From positions 1-9,439 of the forward strand of contig CAMYWI010000029.1 of NCBI GenBank assembly GCA_947302675.1: DNA of 9,439 bases, in the 5' to 3' direction. Positions 1-5,275 of the stretch are shown one piece after another. Below the pieces are notes generated by a model. The model searched no databases and was not told the DNA's origin. It worked only from the letters and a program-made list of their open reading frames with translations. Position 1 is the stretch's first letter. Every line of letters starts with the position of its first letter. The stretch comes from an uncultured Selenomonadales bacterium. Lineage in GTDB: Bacteria > Bacillota_C > Negativicutes > Selenomonadales > Selenomonadaceae. Both the position numbers and the translations under genes were made by a program.

Positions 1-2
1 TG

Positions 3-34
3 TGTAAGAATGTAAGATTGTAAGGTTGTAAGGT
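3..34. repeat. Four tandem 8-bp repeats before the amidase start
   Basis: Four consecutive 8-base units (TGTAAGAA, TGTAAGAT, TGTAAGGT, TGTAAGGT) lie directly against the TTG start of the amidase gene. The AAGG of the third unit (22-25) stands 10 nt from the start and can act as a weak ribosome binding site; the AAGG of the last unit is too close. The array may begin upstream of the window. Confidence 0.7.
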
Positions 35-35
35 T

Positions 36-1097
36 TTGCTGAAAAGAATTTTAACTTGTTTCACGTTGCTGATTGTCATGGCGATTGCGGGAACGGCGTC
101 GGCGGCAAAGTCAGCTGAACTCGCGGGGATAAAAGCCTTCGACCTCGACAACGAAACCGTGCGCATTGAAATTTCCTACAACGGCGGCAAACTCGACTTG
201 AATGATATCGTGACTGAGCTACAGTCGGGAGTTTTGCACGTCGAATTAGAAAATACTTTGCCAGGAAGGATTAGCCGCGTCTCCGGCACGCAGATTGATT
301 CGGGCGCACGCGAGTTCGTCGAGAAAATTATCACCAACGAAACTATGGCGCAACATACCAGCATACAAATTCATTTCCGTTCGGAAGTTGAAAGCGACGT
401 AAAAGTTTCACTTGAACCGGCTGTTCGTTCCGAGAAGAAACCCGCCCGCATTATCCTCGACGTGAAAAAATATTTCGCGCCGCAAGACGAATGGGTTTGG
501 AACGACGCAAAGCCGACTAATCCTTACGGAAAAATTATCGTGCTTGATCCAGGTCACGGCGGCTCCGACGCGGGCGCAATCGGTCCGACGGGCGTCACGG
601 AAAAATCTGTCTCGTTGGCAGTTTCGCTCAAGGCGCAAAATCTTTTGACCGCTAACGGTTATGAAGTTATAATGACGCGGACAACTGATGTTGACGTTGC
701 CGCGCCGGGCGTCCCCGACTCAACCGAACTTCAAGCGCGTGTCGACAAGGCTCCGCCCAATGCCGCGCTCTTTATCAGCGTTCACTGCAACGCCTTTTCT
801 AACGGCTCAGCTAACGGCGTCGAAACTTATCACGCGCCGACCGCCGTCAAAGGTGCTCGCCTTGCAAGACTTCTCAACGAGGAACTTCTTAAACTCGGCG
901 GTCTCAACAATCGCGGCGTCAAGGCGGCTAGATTTTACGTCATGACCCATTCGCAATGCCCCGCCTCTCTTATCGAACTTGGCTTTATCACCAATCCGCG
1001 CGAAGAAAAATTATTGGCAAGCAATGACTATCAGCAGAAACTTGCGCAGGCAATCACCAATGCCGTCAACCGCTACTTTCAAGGAGGAAATGATTAA
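36..1097 (+). CDS. N-acetylmuramoyl-L-alanine amidase (AMIN + Amidase_3)
   Basis: Exported zinc amidase that cuts the amide bond between N-acetylmuramic acid and the stem peptide of peptidoglycan (family knowledge). Residues 1-23 form a signal peptide with a hydrophobic core and an ASA|AK cleavage site. Residues about 30-146 resemble an AMIN targeting domain (beta-rich, ending IILDVKKYF), and residues about 167-348 are Amidase_3. Visible zinc ligands are H174 in DPGHGG, E189 and H250 in SVHCNA; the catalytic glutamate is E314 in SLIELGF. The 353-aa length is typical for AMIN plus catalytic domain. The TTG start at 36 is chosen because an in-frame stop lies at 21-23 and the next ATG (78) would cut away most of the signal peptide; CTG at 39 is the only close rival. 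The stop is 2 nt before the lipoprotein gene, implying one operon. Substrate recognition and a role in cell separation or sporulation cannot be decided from sequence. Confidence 0.93.
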   Translation: MLKRILTCFTLLIVMAIAGTASAAKSAELAGIKAFDLDNETVRIEISYNGGKLDLNDIVTELQSGVLHVELENTLPGRISRVSGTQIDSGAREFVEKIITNETMAQHTSIQIHFRSEVESDVKVSLEPAVRSEKKPARIILDVKKYFAPQDEWVWNDAKPTNPYGKIIVLDPGHGGSDAGAIGPTGVTEKSVSLAVSLKAQNLLTANGYEVIMTRTTDVDVAAPGVPDSTELQARVDKAPPNAALFISVHCNAFSNGSANGVETYHAPTAVKGARLARLLNEELLKLGGLNNRGVKAARFYVMTHSQCPASLIELGFITNPREEKLLASNDYQQKLAQAITNAVNRYFQGGND

Positions 1098-1099
1098 CC

Positions 1100-1747
1100 G
1101 TGAAGAAATTTTTAGTACCGGCAATGCTCGCGCTACTTCTGTTTACGGCGGGTTGCGATAACCAAGAAACTCCACCCGCGCCGCCGCCCGAAAAACCCGC
1201 GCAGACAAAAACCGACGTCAAGCCCGAAGTCAAACCCGAATCAAAGCCCGAAGTCACAAAGCCTACGCCGGAGCCGGAAAAACCTGCGCCCGCGCCGGAG
1301 AAAAAAACTGTCGTTGAAAATCCGTCGGCTAAATCAATGAACGTCAAAGTTTATTATCCCGACGATTCGGGCATGAGACTCGTTGAGGTCGAACGCGAGA
1401 TTATCATTGACGATTCGACCGACAAATATACCGCCGCCGTTGAAACGTTGCTCACGGAGCCGAGCGAAAAAAATTTGACGAAAATTTTCCCGAACAACGC
1501 GGCGATAAGGAGCGTTAAAGTCGCTGACGGCTTGGCGATTGTCGACTTGGACGGAGGCTTTTTGAAAAACTTCGTGGGCGGTTCGACGGGCGAGGAATTT
1601 TTAGTCGGCTCGGTCGTCGACACCTTGACTAACTTTCCCGAAGTCAAACGTGTTAAATTTTTGGTCGATGGTCAAGAGATTGAAACGCTGTCGGGGCACA
1701 TGGATTTGAGTATGCCGCTCGAACGCATGGGCTACTTAACAAATTAA
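1100..1747 (+). CDS. GerMN-domain lipoprotein
   Basis: Predicted membrane-anchored lipoprotein. Residues 1-18 are a lipoprotein signal sequence ending in the lipobox FTAGC, with C19 as the lipidated cysteine. Residues about 24-75 are a Pro/Glu/Lys-rich linker with KPEVKPESKPEV-like repeats, suitable for spanning the wall. Residues about 80-208 match the GerMN fold (MNVKVYYPDD, AIVDLDGGF, VDTLTNFPEVKRVKFLVDG). GerMN domains occur in GerM-type germination/sporulation proteins and other envelope lipoproteins; the biochemical activity is unknown. The GTG start at 1100 is favoured because it gives the intact signal sequence and follows AAGGAGG (1081-1087), which lies inside the last codons of the amidase gene, so translation is probably coupled. 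An ATG at 1090 is in another frame and only 2 nt from the Shine-Dalgarno. The pairing suggests a shared role in peptidoglycan remodelling (inference). Confidence 0.9.
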   Translation: MKKFLVPAMLALLLFTAGCDNQETPPAPPPEKPAQTKTDVKPEVKPESKPEVTKPTPEPEKPAPAPEKKTVVENPSAKSMNVKVYYPDDSGMRLVEVEREIIIDDSTDKYTAAVETLLTEPSEKNLTKIFPNNAAIRSVKVADGLAIVDLDGGFLKNFVGGSTGEEFLVGSVVDTLTNFPEVKRVKFLVDGQEIETLSGHMDLSMPLERMGYLTN

Positions 1748-1765
1748 CTTTACGCAAAAACAAAA

Positions 1766-1801
1766 CGACGCGAAAGCTCCAAACTTCCGCGTCGCTTTTT
1801 T
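1766..1801 (+). terminator. Intrinsic terminator of the amidase operon (repeat copy 1)
   Basis: CGACGCG (1766-1772) pairs with CGCGTCG (1788-1794). After one mismatch an inner AAG/CTT extends the stem, leaving the loop CTCCAAA. Six T follow at 1796-1801. The segment 1761-1801 recurs with one base change at 2517-2557. Confidence 0.9.
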
Positions 1802-1843
1802 GTACCGCGAACATTAAACTTCAGTAAAAAGATTTCGCAATGC

Positions 1844-1873
1844 TTGACAATTTTTTTGGCGGGTATTTATATT
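1844..1873 (+). promoter_or_regulatory. Sigma-A-type promoter for the Uma2 gene
   Basis: A perfect -35 TTGACA (1844-1849) is followed after 18 nt by TATATT (1868-1873), which matches the -10 consensus at 5 of 6 positions; TATTAT at 1870-1875 is an alternative. Transcription should begin near 1880, upstream of the chosen ATG at 1913. A TTG reading of 1844 as a start codon would lie inside this -35 box. Confidence 0.75.
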
Positions 1874-1912
1874 ATGCATGAATATTTTTATCGGAGGAAA
1901 GGAAGTGACGAC

Positions 1913-2503
1913 ATGGCGACAGAGATAATCAATGAACGCTTGCTATATCCGTCGTATGAAATTATTGGAGGGAAAAAAATTATGGCACCTGCGGCGAATA
2001 CGATTCATAATGTTATTGGTGGAAGACTTTTTATGTTTATCGGCGCGTATCTTGACGCAAAAGATCTCGGCTATTGTTTCACTGACAGTGCTGATATTTA
2101 TTTTCCCGACGGCAGCCTTTTTCAACCCGATTTCAGCATCGTGTTAAAAGAAAACGAGCAAATTATCACTTGGGGCGGCGATATTTACGGTGTGCCCGAT
2201 ATGGTTGTCGAGATTTTATCCAAATCTACCAAGAAAAGAGACGTTACGATCAAAAAAGACGCTTATGAGCGAAACGGCGTCCGCGAATATTGGATTATCG
2301 ATCCGTGGATTAAAAGCGTCACGGTTTATCTCCTGCGCGATGGCAAATATGAGTTCGACGACGAATATATCTTGTTCGACGAGAGAGAGTTGAAGTCACT
2401 GACGGACGCGGAAAAAACCGAAGTCAAAAGCGAAGTGCCCGTTTCGATTCTTGACGGCTTAAAAGTTCCGTTGAAGTATATTTTCAAATGGGGCTACAGA
2501 TAA
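1913..2503 (+). CDS. Uma2-family (PD-(D/E)XK-like) endonuclease protein
   Basis: 196-aa protein with the hallmarks of the Uma2/DUF820 family: ADIYFPDGSLFQPDFSIV (residues 60-77), VPDMVVEILSKST (95-106), and the K...YERNGVREYWIIDP block (115-131). D73 and E100 with a nearby lysine are candidates for the PD-(D/E)XK-like metal site. Such proteins are assigned to the nuclease superfamily, but their cellular role is unknown and they are often multicopy in genomes. The ATG at 1913 is chosen because it follows AAAGGAAG (1898-1905, 7 nt spacing) and GGAGG (1893-1897), and because upstream in-frame starts (1844, 1874) fall in or next to the promoter. It has its own promoter and terminator, with no co-transcribed partner. 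Near-identical terminators on both sides suggest it may have arrived as a unit or that the terminator is a dispersed repeat. Confidence 0.85.
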   Translation: MATEIINERLLYPSYEIIGGKKIMAPAANTIHNVIGGRLFMFIGAYLDAKDLGYCFTDSADIYFPDGSLFQPDFSIVLKENEQIITWGGDIYGVPDMVVEILSKSTKKRDVTIKKDAYERNGVREYWIIDPWIKSVTVYLLRDGKYEFDDEYILFDERELKSLTDAEKTEVKSEVPVSILDGLKVPLKYIFKWGYR

Positions 2504-2521
2504 TTTTGGACGACAACAAAA

Positions 2522-2558
2522 CGGCGCGAAAGCTCCAAACTTCCGCGTCGCTTTTTTT
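2522..2558 (+). terminator. Intrinsic terminator of the Uma2 gene (repeat copy 2)
   Basis: CGGCGCG (2522-2528) pairs with CGCGTCG (2544-2550) using one G-U pair, with the same loop region as the terminator at 1766-1801, followed by seven T (2552-2558). It lies between converging genes. On the minus strand the G-U becomes an A-C mismatch, and the run beyond is only TTTT, so it may end the phosphatase transcript less well. Confidence 0.88.
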
Positions 2559-2566
2559 GTGTGTAT

Positions 2567-3178
2567 TTAAAAATTGTAAAGGTGCAGGGTGCTGTTGAGT
2601 AGCTCGACAGAAAAATTCCCGTCCGCGAAGGTTAAGATATTCAACGCCATGTTGTATTGACCTATCGCCCACATTTTGCTAATCGGAATCACCAACGCCG
2701 CGCAGATTATCAGCCGAATTGCCGCGCCGTGACTCACGACGATAATATTTCTGTCCTCGTTATCGGCGATAATCTCTTCGAGCGCGTTCATGATTCGCGC
2801 TTGGCTTTGCAGAAAAGTTTCGCCTTGCGGTGGCTGAACTTTGTCGGGGCGCGTAAAAAAATTTTCAAAGCCCGCGACATTTTCCTTTATTAAATCCTTT
2901 AAGAAACGCCCCTCCCAACTGCCAAAGCTCGTCTCGCGCAAGCCGCGCTCCGTTATCACGGGCAGTTTAAATTTCTCTGCCAAAATCTCGGCAGTCTCAA
3001 CGGCGCGTTTCAAATCGCTTGAGTAAATTGCGTCGACGCTACTAAACGGCGCGTGTTTCGCCAACAAACGCGCTTGCTCCATTCCTTCCGGCAAAAGGTC
3101 AATGTCCGAGCTGCCCTGCAACTTCCCGATTTTATTCCACTCGGTCTCGCCGTGCCGTATTAAAAATATCTTCGTCAA
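2567..3178 (-). CDS. Histidine phosphatase family protein (phosphoglycerate mutase-like)
   Basis: 203-aa cytoplasmic enzyme of the branch-1 histidine phosphatase superfamily, which transfers phosphate through a phosphohistidine intermediate. The RHG motif is at residues 8-10 (LIRHGETEWN) with H9 as the nucleophile. R58 lies in SSDLKRAVETA, E82 in LRETSFGSWEG is the probable proton donor, and H150 in VVSHGAAIR is the second histidine. All core residues are present and the length fits the CobC/GpmB-like group (alpha-ribazole phosphatase or a general phosphatase); the substrate cannot be told, and no cobalamin genes are beside it. The TTG start at 3178 is chosen because GGAGGG (minus strand, 3192-3187) precedes it by 8 nt and the RHG motif begins seven codons later. 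It is transcribed away from the histidine kinase gene and converges on the Uma2 gene. Confidence 0.88.
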   Translation of the reverse strand: MTKIFLIRHGETEWNKIGKLQGSSDIDLLPEGMEQARLLAKHAPFSSVDAIYSSDLKRAVETAEILAEKFKLPVITERGLRETSFGSWEGRFLKDLIKENVAGFENFFTRPDKVQPPQGETFLQSQARIMNALEEIIADNEDRNIIVVSHGAAIRLIICAALVIPISKMWAIGQYNMALNILTFADGNFSVELLNSTLHLYNF

Positions 3179-3207
3179 TAAATTTCCCTCCGCAGAAGTT
3201 TTAGGTA

Positions 3208-3236
3208 AGATAACAGAAATTTTTTTGAAAATCAAG
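3208..3236 (-). promoter_or_regulatory. Candidate promoter of the phosphatase gene
   Basis: On the minus strand TTGATT (3236-3231) is separated by exactly 17 nt from TATCTT (3213-3208). Each box matches consensus at 4 of 6 positions. The predicted start near 3201 gives a short leader with the ribosome binding site at 3192-3187. Confidence 0.45.
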
Positions 3237-3248
3237 ATGCCGCGCATA

Positions 3249-3277
3249 GTGAAAAAAGTTTGAAGGTGTGATATTAT
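3249..3277 (+). promoter_or_regulatory. Candidate promoter of the histidine kinase gene
   Basis: GTGAAA (3249-3254, 4 of 6) and TATTAT (3272-3277, 5 of 6) are spaced by 17 nt, giving a start near 3284 and a leader of about 30 nt. The inverted repeat GCGCAT (3242-3247) / ATGCGC (3278-3283) flanks the two boxes and could be a regulator site. Confidence 0.45.
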
Positions 3278-3314
3278 ATGCGCGTTATTTTTTATCTGCG
3301 CAGGAGAAAATTTC

Positions 3315-4745
3315 ATGAGCGTAATAAAAAAGTTTAGGCGAAAGCTCGGCGGCTTTGAAATTTCGACGAAGATAACTTTCGGCTACGCGGCGTGCTTTAT
3401 CACGTTGCTGATTTTGATTAACGCGGCGATGTGGGTTGGTGTCATGAACGCGCTTTATCGCCCCGCCGAAACGACAATCCTCCACAGCATGAATCAAATT
3501 AAAGAAATTTTCGCGGAGCTTGAAGAGAATTACGACGCCTTCAATCCCGTCGAGTTTCGCGGCGCGTTGGTGGCGGGCGTTGTCTTGCGTGCCGTCGACG
3601 AGCGCGGAATTATTTTCATTGACACTGATAAAAAATATCCGTCGCTTAAAATGTTTAACGAAAATATTTTGAACGACCCGCCGATTTTTGCCAATGACGA
3701 TTTTGAAATTGCGCGAATCGGCTCCGCGCTCATTTACCGCGCCGAAATGAATTACACGCATGACGGCAAAACCGTTACGCTTTACTTTTTCCGAACAATA
3801 ACTTCCGAGCTGAAACTATTTGAAGAGCTGGAAAAATTTTTGCTGGCACTCGACGTGCTGGGGATAATCGCCGCGCTGTTAATCGGCAGGTATTTGAGCC
3901 GCAGAATTTTGACGCCGATAAAAACTATGAACGACCTCGCGCGGGAAATTGCGTTCGATAAACTCGGCGGGCGAATTCCAATCGGCACGGCGGACGACGA
4001 ACTTAGCGACTTGGCAAAAACTTTTAACCAAATGCTTGACCGCTTGCAGGGCGGCATAAATCGTCAACAGCAATTTGTCTCCGATGCCTCGCACGAACTG
4101 CGAACGCCCGCCGCCGTCATAAAGGGCTACATTGAATTTATCGAGACTTACGGCACGAAGGACGAAGAACTTCTGCGCGAGAACCTTAAAATTATCGGCT
4201 CGGAGGCGCAGAATATGCAAGCTCTCTTGGAAAATTTGCTGTTCATTTCGCGCACGGATCAGAATCGCCAAAAGCTCAACAAGAAAACTTTGGACTTGGA
4301 CGACATTGTTGGCGACGTCATGCAGAAAATGAAAGTCGCCATTAAGACGCACAAGGTCGAGCTGATTAAAAATGAACCCGCGCAGATTTTCGGCGACGAG
4401 ACGACAATTCGGCAGATGATCAGAATTTTTTTGGACAACGCGGTCAAGTACACGCCCGAAGGCGGCGCGATCAAGGTCAGCTCGGAAGTTGACGGCGACA
4501 AAGTTTTGTTGAGCATATCGGACACGGGCATAGGCATTGCGCCGGAGAACCTCAATAAAATTTTCGATAGATTTTTTCGCGTGGGCAGTGAGGAACTCGT
4601 CAGCGTCGCGAACGGGAGCGGGCTTGGCTTGTCTATCGCGAAGTGGATTGCCGACAGCCACAGCATAAAAATTTCCGTCGCGAGTGAACTCGGCGCGGGC
4701 ACAACCTTTACTTTGACAATCCCCATTTCAAAACGTAGCGGGTAA
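3315..4745 (+). CDS. Membrane sensor histidine kinase (HAMP, HisKA, HATPase)
   Basis: 476-aa two-component sensor kinase. Membrane segments lie at about residues 22-44 and 175-192, enclosing an extracytoplasmic sensor region of about 130 residues of no recognised type. A HAMP linker follows (about 192-245; TPIKTMNDLAR, DELSDLAKTFNQMLDRL). The HisKA dimerisation domain holds the phospho-acceptor H260 in SHELRTPAAVIKGY. The ATPase domain shows the N box (LDNAVKYTPEGG, N375), the G1 box DTGIGI (403-408), the F box (FDRFFRV) and the G2 box GSGLGLS (434-440). All catalytic motifs are intact, so the kinase should be active. The ATG at 3315 follows AGGAGA (3302-3307) by 7 nt. Domain order resembles ArlS/BaeS-type kinases. 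No response regulator lies on either side: the gene upstream is divergent and non-regulatory, and 530 bases without a convincing gene follow. The signal is unknown. Confidence 0.93.
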   Translation: MSVIKKFRRKLGGFEISTKITFGYAACFITLLILINAAMWVGVMNALYRPAETTILHSMNQIKEIFAELEENYDAFNPVEFRGALVAGVVLRAVDERGIIFIDTDKKYPSLKMFNENILNDPPIFANDDFEIARIGSALIYRAEMNYTHDGKTVTLYFFRTITSELKLFEELEKFLLALDVLGIIAALLIGRYLSRRILTPIKTMNDLAREIAFDKLGGRIPIGTADDELSDLAKTFNQMLDRLQGGINRQQQFVSDASHELRTPAAVIKGYIEFIETYGTKDEELLRENLKIIGSEAQNMQALLENLLFISRTDQNRQKLNKKTLDLDDIVGDVMQKMKVAIKTHKVELIKNEPAQIFGDETTIRQMIRIFLDNAVKYTPEGGAIKVSSEVDGDKVLLSISDTGIGIAPENLNKIFDRFFRVGSEELVSVANGSGLGLSIAKWIADSHSIKISVASELGAGTTFTLTIPISKRSG

Positions 4746-4754
4746 TCGCAACCC

Positions 4755-4868
4755 GGTCGCACAGGACGTGCGACCGCCCGCGCTATTTTGCGTGACGCAA
4801 AATAAGCGGGTCTTACGCCCTTTCTTTTTGTAACTTTTTCTTTGGGCGTAGCAAAGAAAAAGTTTTTT
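4755..4868. repeat. Composite palindromic intergenic element
   Basis: Three inverted repeats lie in a row after the kinase gene. GGTCGCAC (4755-4762) / GTGCGACC (4768-4775) is a perfect 8-bp stem with a 5-nt loop. CCCGC...TATTTTGCG / CGCAAAATA...GCGGG (about 4777-4810) is a long imperfect hairpin with loop TGA. The third, AACTTTTTCTTTG (4832-4844) / CAAAGAAAAAGTT (4852-4864), has perfect 13-bp arms. Such chains of hairpins are typical of dispersed palindromic or MITE-like intergenic repeats, but copy number cannot be seen here. The antisense reading frame through it looks like a spurious translation of the hairpins. Confidence 0.6.
4832..4868 (+). terminator. Probable terminator downstream of the histidine kinase
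   Basis: Perfect 13-bp stem (4832-4844 with 4852-4864), 7-nt loop GGCGTAG, and four T after the stem, with two more T inside it. The stem is AT-rich, so strength is uncertain. It is the third hairpin of the composite element and the only T-run hairpin soon after the kinase stop codon. Confidence 0.55.
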
Positions 4869-4903
4869 CCACAAATCAAAATATATTGATTAGCTAAATC
4901 GGC

Positions 4904-4976
4904 GAGACGCGCCGCCGCAGTCGTCAGGGTTCTGCGCAGTCCACTCGTCTCAAGAGAGGACGAAAAATTTTTTTTT
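4904..4976 (+). ncRNA. Candidate attenuator or small RNA with terminator
   Basis: An outer helix GAGACG (4904-4909) / CGTCTC (4946-4951) encloses CGCAG (4916-4920) / CTGCG (4932-4936). The 3' arm of the outer helix is also the 5' arm of a terminator hairpin: TCGTC (4945-4949) pairs with GACGA (4959-4963), and TC/GA add two pairs with one bulged G and loop AAGA. AAAAA and nine T (4968-4976) follow. Two competing folds that share one strand are the layout of an attenuator or riboswitch expression platform; a short terminated transcript is equally possible. No promoter was found for it beyond read-through from the kinase. It is not recognised as a known RNA. Confidence 0.4.
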
Positions 4977-4980
4977 ATCC

Positions 4981-5010
4981 TAGACTAAAGGCGGCGAATT
5001 ATGCTATCAT
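4981..5010 (+). promoter_or_regulatory. Candidate promoter of the first chemoreceptor gene
   Basis: TAGACT (4981-4986, 4 of 6) and TATCAT (5005-5010, 5 of 6) are separated by 18 nt. The -10 box lies inside the perfect palindrome GCTAT-C-ATAGC (5003-5013), itself nested in CGGCGA (4992-4997) / TCGCCG (5028-5033), which could bind a regulator. A start near 5016 would give the chemoreceptor mRNA a leader of about 260 nt. Confidence 0.5.
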
Positions 5011-5079
5011 AGCGAATATTGATTATGTCGCCGATTTTCTATTGAGACGACGCAAATAAATTACATTTCATTTTGAAAG

Positions 5080-5138
5080 CTTGCGGGAGGAGGCAGAATA
5101 TAGAGCATTTATCCTTCAATGTTTTAAGCTACCGCAAG
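5080..5138 (+). ncRNA. Structured upper part of the first chemoreceptor leader
   Basis: CTTGCGG (5080-5086) pairs perfectly with CCGCAAG (5132-5138). Inside it TAGAGCATT (5101-5109) pairs with AATGTTTTA (5118-5126) through nine pairs including two G-U, with an 8-nt loop. A GGAGGAGG run at 5086-5093 sits in the internal loop without a start codon at useful distance. The leader of the second receptor lacks the outer helix, so this domain is not shared. Function unknown. Confidence 0.35.
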
Positions 5139-5165
5139 AACGACGGAAAGTCATGCCCTGTTCAT

Positions 5166-5275
5166 GGGAAAACGTTCATACGTTGAGAAAGGCGGTTGGC
5201 GAGACGAAGCTCCTGCCGTAAAATCTCAAGCACGGAAAAATTTTCATACCGCCAAGAAAAGGGGGAAAATATTTT
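5166..5275 (+). ncRNA. Conserved 110-nt leader of chemoreceptor gene 1
   Basis: This stretch is about 85% identical to 7195-7304 in front of the second receptor gene. Possible helices are TTGAGA (5183-5188) / TCTCAA (5224-5229), GGCGGT (5191-5196) / ACCGCC (5248-5253), and a small hairpin starting GGCG (5198-5201) and closing TGCC (5214-5217). The first two helices cross, so they form a pseudoknot or exclude each other. The second helix differs from copy 2 by a compensatory G-C to A-U pair. The ribosome binding site GGGGG (5261-5265) lies 10 nt before the ATG and just after the 3' arm of the second helix. Confidence 0.5.

Noticed and set aside
1844..1912. Longer Uma2 protein starting at TTG 1844 or ATG 1874
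   Set aside because: TTG 1844 is the -35 box TTGACA and ATG 1874 overlaps the -10/start region; the ATG at 1913 has proper Shine-Dalgarno spacing and begins the conserved part.
3179..3316. 46-residue N-terminal extension of the phosphatase
   Set aside because: The family begins a few residues before RHG; GGAGGG with 8-nt spacing points to TTG 3178, and the extension runs through both divergent promoters.
3879..4661. 260-aa open frame antisense to the histidine kinase
   Set aside because: Entirely opposite a kinase with all motifs intact; composition is that of a complementary-strand shadow.
4259..4879. 206-aa minus-strand frame running from the palindromic element into the kinase gene
   Set aside because: Its start lies in the hairpin repeats and the rest is antisense to the kinase ATPase domain; no domain or ribosome binding site.
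4904..4951. tRNA-like fold suggested by the GGTTC string
   Set aside because: No acceptor stem, no T-loop consensus after GGTTC, and no plausible anticodon arm.
5153..5221. 22-codon leader peptide (MPCSWENVHTLRKAVGETKLLP) before the first receptor
   Set aside because: The ribosome binding site is poor (GGAAAG only 2 nt away) and the second leader lacks the ATG and the stop; kept only as a possibility to test.
5080..5275. GEMM (c-di-GMP-I) riboswitch, often found before chemoreceptor genes
   Set aside because: None of the conserved GEMM core strings I know were seen, and the helix layout differs.
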